Origin: DASWJZ01 sp963761005
GTDB lineage: Bacteria; Pseudomonadota; Alphaproteobacteria; Rhizobiales; Afifellaceae
DNA: 64,000 nucleotides
Direction of reading: 5' to 3'
Assembly: GCA_963761005.1 (NCBI GenBank)
Contig: CAVXFK010000025.1
Coordinates: forward strand, 1-64,000
Shown: positions 39,300-48,771 of the stretch, piece by piece
Layout of the letters: each line of letters starts with the position of its first letter
How positions within the stretch are numbered: the stretch's first letter is position 1
Made by a program: the position numbers and the translations under genes
The notes under the pieces: model-generated
Databases searched by the model: none
What the model was told of the DNA's origin: nothing
Seen by the model: only the letters and a program-made list of their open reading frames with translations

Positions 39300-40730
39300 T
39301 CAGCGCCGTAGGGTAACATTTCGAGATGTGACTGTGGGCATCTCTTGCCTCGGTCGAAAACTACCTCCAGCTTTTCCATCACGGGAACGCGAGAAGTCCC
39401 CTTGCGGGAAAGATTGGGAGGCATTGCTCGCAATTTGGCGCTTTGACGACGATACCGACCTGGCCGGTGCAGTTACGCTCGCGGCGACGCACGCGCCGAG
39501 GCCCACGTAAAACGCAAGCAGCGGCTGCATCCTGCCGAAGTATGTCACTGTCAGACCGCCGAATATGAGGGCGACCATCATTAGTCCCCAGCCCCTACGC
39601 AACCGCGCAAACTGCATCGGCTGCTGATTGGCATCAATTTGCGCAAGCGCGCGCCAAAGCAGATAGAGCGCAGCCAGAAAGAAGACGAGAGACGGAATGC
39701 CGGACCGCAAGGCAATCGCCAGAAAATGATCGTCAATGCTTGCGCTGACCCAGATCGGGCGAGTCCACGTCTCGGTACCGAAGAACGGATTGCCCAATAT
39801 GTCGTCCATCGAGTAGTCGATCTGCGCCTTGCGGTACCACGCGGTGGCCGGATCAAGCATGACGAGCGTTATCCAGCCGACTGCACCTCGACCGGAAAAA
39901 AGCTGGAGATACCAGGAATATCCCGATGATAGCGGTCGAAAAGATTGCCACCCGGCGGTGCAACCAACGAGTTGACCGTTCGACTGCAATAAGACCCAAT
40001 TGCGCAACGTAGATCAGCACCGGCGCAGAAGATAGGCTCAGAACGTACCCAGCCCAATCACAGCCGCCTTCATGTAGCGGGCGAGCCCGCGCGTCGTGAA
40101 CCACATCGGACTGAGCATTGCCGCGCAGAAGACCCCAAACAGGATCGGATGCTCGAAAAAGGACGCCGCTCGGAGCATCCCGCGCCGTTCCTCATAGGGG
40201 ATGAAGTAGTAATGTCCAGTCACCGACTGCGCGAATTCGTGGATGAAGCGAAATTTCAACACAGCTTCGGGAATTGCCGGGATCGTTGCAATGGCGACTA
40301 GCCAGAACAGAAGCCAAATGATTGCCGCCACCTGCTCAAGGCTCCGAATACAGAGCCGCATCATAAGGTAAACCACCATCACCTCGAGGACGTAGGTGCC
40401 GCCAGCCTCGAGGCCTCTTCCCACCCCCATGTCGACCAAATAGGCCACAAACGTCCAAAGGGCGTGCGCGATTAGAAACCAGTCATACAGTTTTAGCTGG
40501 AGCCGTGTGAAAGCCAGCGGCAATACCGCTACGCTGGCGACAAGTAGGTACGCCTTCGCCCAGGTGAAAAACAAAGAACCGAGCGAAAAACCAAATTCGA
40601 CCGGCACTAGCACCGTTAGAACAAGGAGAATGGTAATCGGCCAGGCCCCAGCGAGGCTAGCCACTGGCCCGGCTCGCGTTTCGCCTTCGCCCTGGCCTGC
40701 GGCTTGCTGCACGATCTGATTAGAGGTCAT
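39300..40730 (-). CDS. Wzy/O-antigen-ligase-like membrane protein (frameshifted)
   Basis: Polytopic membrane protein of about 475 residues read from three frames joined near 40040 and near 39900. The first frame gives seven hydrophobic helices and a R-A-A-S-F-F-E-H-P-I-L-F-G-V-F segment, the recognisable Wzy/WaaL ligase feature with its histidine. The second gives another helix pair, and the third has a periplasmic loop with N-P-F-F-G-T-E-T-W and D-D-H-F-L-A-I-A-L-R-S-G, followed by three more helices. Such proteins join repeat units or ligate them in the periplasm. The last 50 residues are low-complexity and may be out of frame. It is divergent from the next methyltransferase. Confidence 0.78.
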
Positions 40731-40883
40731 TGTGCGGGCTGCTGGCGCATTTCCGAGCTTTCAACCACTATGCGCCCCGGCCTGTTTCGGAACAAGGTTC
40801 GCGCACGGCGCCTCCTATCGAAGGAGCGTTCGAGTCGCAGCGTCAGGATACTGGGCAACTGGAGCATCAACCAGAAACACGTC

Positions 40884-41741
40884 ATGGCATCACTAACAAC
40901 AATCGCTAACGGAGCGGGAACCGACAAGGGCACCCAGGCTGGCGCCGCTCACGGCTATTCTTTGATCTACGAGATGTTTCTGTCTCCGATGCGTAGTTTG
41001 TCGCGCGTCGACATCTTGGAGATGGGGCTGGCGATCGGGGGGCCAGAACTCGACGGAGATGTCGACAGAGAGGTAGCAACGACGCCAAGCATTGAGACGT
41101 GGCTCAGCTATTTCGAGAGTCCCTTTGTCGTCGGATTCGACATCTCTGATTTCTCCGCGCTTTCGCACCCCCGTTTTTCTTTTGTCCGCGGTGACTCCGG
41201 CAGCCGCGAGGATGTTGAAAGAATACTCGCACTCGACCGATCCTTCGACGTCATAATCGACGACGCCTCGCACGCATCGTACCACCAACAGTTGGGACTG
41301 GCTGTGCTATTCGATCGGCTGAAACCCGGAGGTCTCTACATGATAGAGGACATGAGCTGGCAACCGGCGAATTTTGAGCGGGTCCTTCCGGCCGTCCCGC
41401 TAACGTCCGAGGTTCTCGCGAATTTCGTCGCCACCGGCAAGTGTCCCGAGACAGCGGCAATCGACGTTGGGGCCGCGCGGACACTCAGCCGCACCGTGGC
41501 AGCAGTCTGCTTTTTCGAGGAGAGCCTGCTGAATGCGCTTGGCGACAGCTACAATGCGCGATTTGGTCTGCCCGCGGTGCAGCGCCCTGGATGGCGCGGA
41601 ATGCGTAGCGGTATCAGTCGCTCCCTGAGCCCGTATTTTTGGAAGTATGCGTCACGGCGGGTCGCCGAGGGCCTGGCCGGCACTGAATTTGTCAACGCAA
41701 GGAGCGTGAAGCTCGCGGTGCTTCAAAAGGTATCAGATTGA
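40884..41741 (+). CDS. MycE-like sugar O-methyltransferase
   Basis: A 285-residue class I methyltransferase resembling MycE/ElmM-type sugar O-methyltransferases. It has G-T-D-K-G near the N-terminus, H-G-Y-S-L-I-Y-E-M-F, the SAM motif D-I-L-E-M-G-L-A-I-G-G, then V-V-G-F-D-I-S-D and V-I-I-D-D-A-S-H-A-S-Y-H-Q, the metal-binding D-D/H signature. The ATG at 40884 is chosen since family members begin just before the T-D-K-G motif; longer in-frame starts exist at 40770 and 40704. The frame is intact. Its divergent neighbour is the Wzy-like gene. Confidence 0.78.
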   Translation: MASLTTIANGAGTDKGTQAGAAHGYSLIYEMFLSPMRSLSRVDILEMGLAIGGPELDGDVDREVATTPSIETWLSYFESPFVVGFDISDFSALSHPRFSFVRGDSGSREDVERILALDRSFDVIIDDASHASYHQQLGLAVLFDRLKPGGLYMIEDMSWQPANFERVLPAVPLTSEVLANFVATGKCPETAAIDVGAARTLSRTVAAVCFFEESLLNALGDSYNARFGLPAVQRPGWRGMRSGISRSLSPYFWKYASRRVAEGLAGTEFVNARSVKLAVLQKVSD

Positions 41742-41954
41742 TCCTCGTCTGTTGCTTATCCGGAATAGGCTGGCGTCCCGGCTCTTGGCAGCAACCATAT
41801 TATCGATCTCGAGGTTCGGGACAAAATTCCCTGCTATAGTATGAATGCAGCTCAAGCTTCGTTGGCCACAGGTTTTCACCGAAGCTGCGGTCAAGCTGGA
41901 CAGCCGCCCGCTAAGCGGCTTGCGGCAATGCAAATGATGGGAAGGGCAAGGCGA

Positions 41955-42988
41955 ATGCGCGTATTGGTAACGGGTCACAGGGGCTACATCGGGACGGTGC
42001 TGACCCCGATGCTGACGCGTGCCGGCCACGAGGTTGCCGGCCTCGACAGCGACCTCTACGAGCGTTGCACGTTCGCCCCCGGTGGCGAAATCCAGGATGT
42101 GCCGTCGATCCTGAAGGACATCCGCGACGTGGAAGTGGCGGACTTCCTCGGATTCGACGCGGTGCTGCACTTGGCGGCGCTGTCGAACGACCCTCTCGGG
42201 AATTTCCGCCCGGAAACAACCCACGACATCAATTTCGAGGGCACGATGCGCGTAGCGCGCGCTGCAAAGGCGGCCGGCGTGCAGCGGTTCGTCTTCTCCT
42301 CGTCGTGCTCAAACTACGGCGCCGCCGGCGAGGCGATGATCGACGAGACCGGCGCCTTCAACCCGGTCACGCCTTACGGAGAATCGAAGGTCCGCTCCGA
42401 GTTGGCGCTGGCCGAGCTGGCGGACGATGCGTTCTGCCCGACGTTCCTGCGCAGCGCCACGGCCTACGGCGTATCGCCGCGCATCCGATTCGATCTCGTG
42501 CTGAACAATCTCGTCGCCTGGGCGCTGACGACCGGACGCATCCACATGAAGTCCGACGGCACCCCGTGGCGGCCAATCGTGCACATCGAAGACATTTCCC
42601 GCGCCTTTCTCGCCGTTCTCGGCGCGCCCGCAGACCTCGTGCGGAACGAGGCCTTCAACGTCGGAGTGACCGAGCACAACTATCAGATACGCGAGCTTGC
42701 CGAGATCGTGGCGGCGCGTCGTGCCGAACTGCACGGTCTCCTTTGCGGACGACGCCGGACCCGACAAGCGTTCCTACCGCGTGAACTGCGACAAGATTCG
42801 CCGCGTCCTGCCGGACTTCGCGCCGCAATGGGATGCACGCGAAGGGCGCGGAGGAGCTTTACGCGGCCTATTGTGCGCAGAACCTGACGCTGGAGGAGTT
42901 CGAAGGGCCCCGCTACCAGCGGATCGGACATATCAAGAAATTGATTGCGGACGGCATCATCGACGAGACACTGCGGCCACCGGCATGA
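41955..42988 (+). CDS. NAD-dependent sugar epimerase/dehydratase (frameshifted)
   Basis: Extended SDR of about 344 residues acting on a nucleotide sugar. The start ATG at 41955 follows GAAGG and gives M-R-V-L-V-T-G-H-R-G-Y-I-G-T at once; then S-S-C-S-N-Y-G and Y-G-E-S-K with catalytic Tyr-Lys. The frame breaks near 42715 and near 42855; the pieces continue with S-Y-R-V-N-C-D-K-I, P-x-W-D-x-R-E-G and a conserved C-terminal helix, ending at 42988. The stop overlaps the next gene (ATGA). SDRs of this type sit beside C-methyltransferases in rhizobial and methylobacterial glycan loci. The exact substrate is unknown; a CDP- or dTDP-4-keto sugar is likely. Confidence 0.82.
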
Positions 42989-44283
42989 GGCGGCGCGACC
43001 ACGCGCGGCCGATAGCCGCAGCGCCGAGCACACGCCGGGATTCGTCGCCGATCTGCAAATCCGCCGCGTGCGTGTCCTGCGGCCACTCCGGGTTACAGCC
43101 CATCCTGGACATGGGTTTGATGCCGCGTTCCGATGGCCTTCTGGACGGCTCGGTGCTCGACCGCAGAGAACCGAAACGCTCGTTGCGCGTCGCCTACTGC
43201 CCCGAGTGCAGCCTCGTGCAGCTTCTGGAGACGCCAACGCCGGAGGAGATGTTCGGCGCCGACTATCTCTACTTCTCCTCCTTCTCCGAGGACCTCTTGA
43301 AGCACTCGCGCGACAACGCGCTGGAGCTGATCGAGAGCCGCAAGCTTGGGCCGGACAGCCTCGTTGTCGAGATAGCCTCCAACGACGGCTACATGCTGCG
43401 TAACTTCCTGGAGAAGGGTATCCAGGTGCTGGGCGTGGACCCCGCACCGCAGCAGGCGGAGGCAGCCCGCAAACAGGGCGTCGAGACGATTGCGGATTTC
43501 TTCGGCACGGAGCTTGCCCGAAAGCTGCGGACGCAAGGAAAGAAAGCCGACCTGATCATCGCCAACAACGTGGTCGCCCACGTCCCCGATCCGAACGATC
43601 TCGTAGCCGGCTTCGCGGAGCTGTTGGCCGAAGACGGTATGGTGGTCGTCGAGTTCCCCTACGTGCGCGATCTGATCGACTACGTCGAGTTCGACACGAT
43701 CTATCACGAGCACAGATGCTACTTCTCGGTGACGAGCGCAGCGGCCCTCTTCCGCCGGCATGGCCTTTATCTCAACCACGTCCGGCGCGTGGCGATCCAC
43801 GGCGGCTCGCTCAGGCTCTTTTTCGGGAAGACCGAAGCGCCGAGCGCGGACGTCCGCGCGATCCTCGACGAGGAGAAGGCGCTCGGGCTCGACGCCTACG
43901 ACTACTACCGCAGCTTCGGCGAGAAGGTGTGGAAGTTCCGCGCCCGCGCCCGGCAGCTGGTCGGGGAGCTGAAGTCCGGGGGAAAGCGCATCGCGGCCTA
44001 CGGCGCGGCGGCTAAGGGCACGATCATGCTCAACTTCCTGGGGTTGAACAACAGGGCGATCGAGTACGTCGTCGACAAGAACGTCCACAAGCAGGGCAAA
44101 TACATGCCGGGTGTGCGCGTTCGCATCGACGACCCTGAGATGCTGCTGCAGGACAAGCCCGACTACGTGGTGATCCTCCCCTGGAACTTTCGTGACGAGA
44201 TCATCCGCCAGCAGCGTGGCTTCCTCGCTTCTGGAGGGCGCTTCGTCGTGCCGATTCCGGACCTCGAGATCGTCGAAGCATGA
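42985..44283 (+). CDS. sugar C-methyltransferase-like protein 1
   Basis: A 432-residue three-domain protein: an N-terminal zinc-binding part with C-V-S-C and C-P-E-C (Methyltransf_13 type), a central SAM domain with V-V-E-I-A-S-N-D-G-Y-M and H-V-P-D-P-N-D, and a C-terminal Rossmann-like domain (Methyltransf_14 type) with Y-G-A-A-A-K-G. TylC3-like enzymes of this build put a methyl group on carbon 3 of 4-keto sugars. The H-E-H-R-C-Y-F segment near residue 240 is the catalytic loop region. It overlaps both neighbours by four bases. The frame is intact. Confidence 0.88.
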   Translation: MRRRDHARPIAAAPSTRRDSSPICKSAACVSCGHSGLQPILDMGLMPRSDGLLDGSVLDRREPKRSLRVAYCPECSLVQLLETPTPEEMFGADYLYFSSFSEDLLKHSRDNALELIESRKLGPDSLVVEIASNDGYMLRNFLEKGIQVLGVDPAPQQAEAARKQGVETIADFFGTELARKLRTQGKKADLIIANNVVAHVPDPNDLVAGFAELLAEDGMVVVEFPYVRDLIDYVEFDTIYHEHRCYFSVTSAAALFRRHGLYLNHVRRVAIHGGSLRLFFGKTEAPSADVRAILDEEKALGLDAYDYYRSFGEKVWKFRARARQLVGELKSGGKRIAAYGAAAKGTIMLNFLGLNNRAIEYVVDKNVHKQGKYMPGVRVRIDDPEMLLQDKPDYVVILPWNFRDEIIRQQRGFLASGGRFVVPIPDLEIVEA

Positions 44284-45483
44284 ACGATGCGCCGTCGCGA
44301 CATGAAGCCGTGGTTGCGTGCCCAAGTTGCGGAACCACGGCGCTCACGGATATCTACAGCGTAGACAGCGTTCCGGTTCAGAGCTGCATTCTGCTCGAAT
44401 TCGAGAGACGCGGCGGTTTCGTTCCCGCGGCACGCGATCGATCTGTCGTTCTGCGAGGCGTGTGGATTCATCTTCAACAAGGCATTCGACGAACGGCTCC
44501 TGGACTATTCCTCTGCGACGGAGGAGTCCCAGCACTTTTCCGGAACGTTCAACCGCTTCGCGAACGAGCTGGTCGCCGAGATCGCCTCCCTCTACGACCT
44601 GGGCAGCAAAAAGGTGCTCGAAGTCGGCTGCGGCAAGGGCGATTTCCTGCTGGCGCTGTGTGCAAAGACAGGATCGCATGGCCTCGGGATCGACCCAGGT
44701 TTCCTGCCGAACCGGGCTTCGGCGGACGGCGCTAACGGCGCAGTGTTCCGCCGTGAATATTTCACGCCGGAACATATCGAAGTGCCGCCCGACTTCATCG
44801 TCTGCCGGCACACGCTCGAGCACATCGGCCCTGTCGCCGAATTCATCCACGGAATCCGCAAGGTCGTTGGAGACCGCAAGGACGTCGATATCTTTTTCGA
44901 GACCCCGGACGTCCGCCGCGTGCTGGCCGAAGGCGCCTTCTGGGACATCTATTTTGAGCACTGCTCCTATTTCACCACCGGCTCGCATGCGCGCCTCTTC
45001 CGGCGCACCGGCATGGACGTGATGAAGCTCTACCTCGCCTACGACGACCAGTACATCATCCAGTACGCCAGGCCGTCAGCAGGCGGCCCTCCGCGATTGC
45101 TGGAGAGCGAAGAGGATTTGGAGGACGTGCGGGAGCTCGCGTCAAAATTCCCGGCCCGCGTTAGAGAGATCCAAGACTATTGGCGCGACTTCGTTCGCAC
45201 GCGACATTCCCTTGGCAAGCGCCTAGCGCTTTGGGGCGGCGGCTCGAAAGCGGTGGCGTTTCTGACCACTCTCGATCTTGGCGAGGAGATCGCACAGGTC
45301 ATCGACATAAATCCCTTCAAACAGGGCAAGTTTCTGCCGGGCGCCGGCCACCAAGTTATCGCCCCGAACGCCGTGCTCTCCAAGCCCCCCGACTGCGTGA
45401 TCGCGATGAATCCGATCTATCTGTCGGAGATCGGCGCGAGTCTGGAAAAGATGGGCCTCAGGCCCGAGCTCGTGGCAGTGTGA
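44280..45483 (+). CDS. sugar C-methyltransferase-like protein 2 (frameshifted)
   Basis: Same three-domain build as its neighbour. The zinc-binding start has C-P-S-C and, after a frameshift near 44400-44425, C-E-A-C-G-F. The SAM motif is V-L-E-V-G-C-G-K-G-D-F-L, followed by C-R-H-T-L-E-H-I; the C-terminal domain has W-G-G-G-S-K-A-V. At the loop position it has F-E-H-C-S-Y-F instead of the H-E-H-x-C-Y-F of protein 1. Reconstructed length is about 401 residues. The ATG overlaps the previous stop. It may act on a different sugar or have a non-methylating role. Confidence 0.83.
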
Positions 45484-45484
45484 G

Positions 45485-46666
45485 ATGGAAGTGTTGGCCG
45501 CCTCATGTCCCCTGTGCGGAGGTGATGAGCTCGTCGAGGTCTTTGCCCTCCACGCCGTGCCTGTGCTCTGCAATCAGCTCTGGCCCGACGCCGAGACCGC
45601 AAAGCGGGCACCCGTCGGCGACGTCGATCTTGTCCTCTGCGGGAATTGCGCGTTGATCTTCAACCGAAGGTTCGAGCCGGCCAAGATGGCCTATGCGCCT
45701 GGCTACGAGAACGCGCTGCACTTCTCGCCGACCTTCCAGGCCTTCGCCGAGGAATTGGCGGCAACGCTGGTCAGCAAGTACGGGCTCGCTGGCAAGAGGA
45801 TCGTCGAGATCGGTTGCGGCGACGGTCACATGCTGGAGCTGATGGTGAAAAACGGCGTGCGCTCGGCCGTCGGCTTCGACCCTTCCATGGCGGCTAAACT
45901 GCCTGCAGCGTTGCACGAAGGTGTCGAGATCGTGCCGGAGTATTTCCGCGCCGACCGGATCGCGGGCGGCTTTGATGCCGTTTTGTGCCGCCATGTCCTG
46001 GAACATTTGCCCGATCCGGTGAGCCTGCTTTCCGAAATCCGCCAAGCCATCGGAACTCGCTTCTGTCCGGTCTATTTCGAAGTCCCGAATGCACAATGGA
46101 TGCTGGACAGCGTGAGCATGTGGGACGTCATTTATGAGCACGTCACATATTGGACCGCGCCGGCAATCCGTACCCTGTTTCGGCGCACCGGCTTCGAGCC
46201 CGTGAGCGTCAGTGCAGGGTACGGCGGACAATTCCTGATGGTCGAGGCCGTCCCAGCCGAAGCCCGGCCGGACGAGCGTCCCTCGATCGAAGACGTCGCC
46301 CAGCTACGTGACACAGCCCGCTCGTTTGCCGACTCCGTCGAAGGGGAATTACGGAAATGGCAACAGCAATTGGACAACCTCGCGCGGAACAATGGCCGCG
46401 CCGTCATCTGGGGCGCGGGCTCCAAGGGCATTACCTTCGCGAACATCAGGAACGCTGAAGGTCGCATCGTCGCCCTCGTCGATATCAACGCGCGAAAACA
46501 CGGAATGGTCGCTCCTCGGGTCGCCCTGCCGGTCGTCGCCCCCGACGAGCTGAGGCGCATTGACCCCGGCTTGGTGCTGATTTCAAACGGCCAGTATCAG
46601 AACGAAATCCAGGCGATTGTGGCCGACCTCGGCCTCAACCCGTCGTTCGCGGTCCTTGCAAGGTAA
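45485..46666 (+). CDS. sugar C-methyltransferase-like protein 3
   Basis: A 393-residue paralogue starting one base after the previous stop. It has C-P-L-C and C-G-N-C zinc-binding pairs, I-V-E-I-G-C-G-D-G-H-M, C-R-H-V-L-E-H-L, a Y-E-H-V-T-Y-W loop and a C-terminal W-G-A-G-S-K-G-I Rossmann motif. The frame is intact. Its loop keeps Glu-His but has Thr-Tyr-Trp in place of Cys-Tyr-Phe, like hypothetical relatives found in polysaccharide loci. It is the last gene of the epimerase/methyltransferase run. Confidence 0.85.
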   Translation: MEVLAASCPLCGGDELVEVFALHAVPVLCNQLWPDAETAKRAPVGDVDLVLCGNCALIFNRRFEPAKMAYAPGYENALHFSPTFQAFAEELAATLVSKYGLAGKRIVEIGCGDGHMLELMVKNGVRSAVGFDPSMAAKLPAALHEGVEIVPEYFRADRIAGGFDAVLCRHVLEHLPDPVSLLSEIRQAIGTRFCPVYFEVPNAQWMLDSVSMWDVIYEHVTYWTAPAIRTLFRRTGFEPVSVSAGYGGQFLMVEAVPAEARPDERPSIEDVAQLRDTARSFADSVEGELRKWQQQLDNLARNNGRAVIWGAGSKGITFANIRNAEGRIVALVDINARKHGMVAPRVALPVVAPDELRRIDPGLVLISNGQYQNEIQAIVADLGLNPSFAVLAR

Positions 46667-47046
46667 CCGCCGCGCAAATCACCGCCGCGCCCCGGTCGAC
46701 GATCGTGCGTTCGCGGCTGAGTGATTCGCCTGATTGCACCCTCACAAACAGGGGTCGAATTGCGGAAGAGGCCACAGCCGTTTCTTGCGCTCTCACCGGT
46801 GGTGGTGAAGTAATTTGCTCGTTACTCGAAGCAACTCCTCGATTTTCAACATTATTCTCGAACTGCCGCGCGGGTCCGGTGCGGTGCCGCCAAGCCCTTG
46901 CGCAGTCGGATTCGTTGGAATTCCGATAAAGTTCGGCTTAATCATGTGCCACGATAACGCCTGTATTCGTCATAGAATAAGAACCCACGACCGATATCTG
47001 AGCGCGGCGGACCGCAGGACCCAACCCGGTTATCAGGGGGCACGAA
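46667..47046. other. intergenic region before type I secretion genes
   Basis: These 380 bases hold no supported gene. The composition becomes less G+C rich from about 46800 onward, fitting a promoter zone for the secretion operon, but I could not assign specific boxes. Confidence 0.4.
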
Positions 47047-48771
47047 ATGCATCTGCGAGCTCAGCGCTCTGAAGTGCATGACGCGTTCCGAGCCTGTCTC
47101 GGCGCGTTGGTGGGTGTCGGGCTGTTCAGCGGGATGATCAACATCCTGATGTTGACCGGCTCGTTCTTCATGCTGGAGGTCTACGATCGGGTTCTGCCGA
47201 GCCGCAGCATTCCGACGCTGCTCGTGCTTGCCATGATCGCCGCCGTCCTCTTCTCGTTTCTTGGAATTCTCGACGTTATCCGCTCGCGCATTCTGGTGCG
47301 CGTCGGCGGCGATCTGAACGAGCGGCTCGCCCCGCGCATCTACGACACCATCGTGCGCCTGCCGCTCAAGGGCTACGGCCAGCGCGACAGTCTGCAACCG
47401 CTTCGCGATCTCGACCAGGTGCGGTCATTCTTTGCGAGTGGCGGACCCGGCGCTCTGTTCGATCTGCCGTGGATGCCTCTCTACCTCCTGATATGCTTTG
47501 GCTTTCACTTTTGGATCGGCGTGACCGCAACGGCCGGCGCGCTCGTGCTCGCGCTGCTGACGGGTCTGACGGAGATCCTGACCCGCAAGCCGATTCGGGA
47601 GGTCGCGCGCTCGGGTATCATGCGCATCAACCTTGCTGAGTCCGGCCAGCGCAACGCCGAAGTGCTGCAGGCGATGGGTATGGCCGGTTCGCTGGCTCGC
47701 GAGTGGGGCCAGAGCAACGACGACTATTTGAACGTGCACCAGCGGGCAAGCGATGTCAGCGGCGGCCTGGGCGGGTTGGCCAAGGTGCTGCGCATGATTC
47801 TGCAGGCATCCGTCCTGGGTGTCGGCGCCTACCTTGTCATCAAGCAGGAAGCCACAGCAGGCATCATCATCGCCGGGTCTATCTTGAGCGCACGTGCGCT
47901 CGCTCCGCTCGACACCGCCATCGCAAACTGGAAAGCCTTCCAGGCAGCACGCCAAGGTTGGCATAGGCTGAAAGAACTGCTCGCTGCCGTGCCGCCTCTT
48001 GAAGTGCCGATGTTGCTGCCGGCGCCCACTGCGAAGCTTTCCGTCGAGAAAATAAGTGTCGCGCCGCCTGCGGTGAACCGGCTCGTGTTGCAGGATGTGA
48101 CATTCGAAATGGAAAGCGGCGAAGGGCTCGGCATCATTGGGCCGAGCGCATCCGGCAAGTCTTCGCTCGCGCGATCGCTGGTCGGCGTATGGACGCCGGC
48201 GCGCGGCCAGATCCGGCTCGACGGCGCCGCGCTCGACCAATGGTCGCCAGATACGCTTGGTCGGCACATCGGTTATCTGCCGCAGGATGTCGAGCTCTTC
48301 GATGGCAATATCGCACGCAATATCGCCCGCTTCGCACCCGACGCGACGGCAGAAGCGGTGATCGCCGCCGCCCAGGCCGCCGGGGTTCACGAGATGATCC
48401 TGCGGCTGCCGGAAGGCTACCAGACGGTCTTGGGCTGGGGCGGAGCGGCGCTCTCGGCAGGTCAGCGGCAGCGCGTCGCGCTTGCTCGCGCACTTTACGG
48501 CGACCCATTTCTGGTGGTTCTTGACGAGCCGAACTCAAATCTCGACAGCGAAGGCGAAGAGGCGTTGACCCGGGCCCTCATGGGTGTGCGCGACCGTGGC
48601 GGCATTGCGATCGTGATCGCACATCGCCCGAGCGCACTCGCGGCCGTCGACAGAGTTCTCGTGATGGCCGACGGTAGAATCCAGGCCTTGGGACAGAAGG
48701 ACGACGTGCTGCAGAAGGTGCTGCGGCCAAGAGCCATTCCGACTCGGCCCGAGATTGCCGTCCGGGCATGA
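47047..48771 (+). CDS. prtD: PrtD-type type I secretion ATPase/permease
   Basis: A 574-residue ABC exporter with six membrane helices in the first 300 residues and a nucleotide-binding domain at the end. The N-terminus has F-F-M-L-E-V-Y-D-R-V-L-P-S-R-S, diagnostic for PrtD-like secretion ATPases. Walker A is G-P-S-A-S-G-K-S-S, signature L-S-A-G-Q-R-Q-R-V-A-L-A-R, Walker B V-V-L-D-E-P-N-S-N-L-D. There is no peptidase domain. It overlaps the membrane fusion gene (ATGA). It likely exports proteins with C-terminal secretion signals in one step; the outer-membrane TolC partner is not in the window. The frame is intact. Confidence 0.9.
   Translation: MHLRAQRSEVHDAFRACLGALVGVGLFSGMINILMLTGSFFMLEVYDRVLPSRSIPTLLVLAMIAAVLFSFLGILDVIRSRILVRVGGDLNERLAPRIYDTIVRLPLKGYGQRDSLQPLRDLDQVRSFFASGGPGALFDLPWMPLYLLICFGFHFWIGVTATAGALVLALLTGLTEILTRKPIREVARSGIMRINLAESGQRNAEVLQAMGMAGSLAREWGQSNDDYLNVHQRASDVSGGLGGLAKVLRMILQASVLGVGAYLVIKQEATAGIIIAGSILSARALAPLDTAIANWKAFQAARQGWHRLKELLAAVPPLEVPMLLPAPTAKLSVEKISVAPPAVNRLVLQDVTFEMESGEGLGIIGPSASGKSSLARSLVGVWTPARGQIRLDGAALDQWSPDTLGRHIGYLPQDVELFDGNIARNIARFAPDATAEAVIAAAQAAGVHEMILRLPEGYQTVLGWGGAALSAGQRQRVALARALYGDPFLVVLDEPNSNLDSEGEEALTRALMGVRDRGGIAIVIAHRPSALAAVDRVLVMADGRIQALGQKDDVLQKVLRPRAIPTRPEIAVRA

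Noticed and set aside
43093..44325. Minus-strand open frame of 410 codons rich in His, Asp and Val
   Set aside because: It is antisense to the first C-methyltransferase gene, which has all family motifs and overlaps its neighbours properly.
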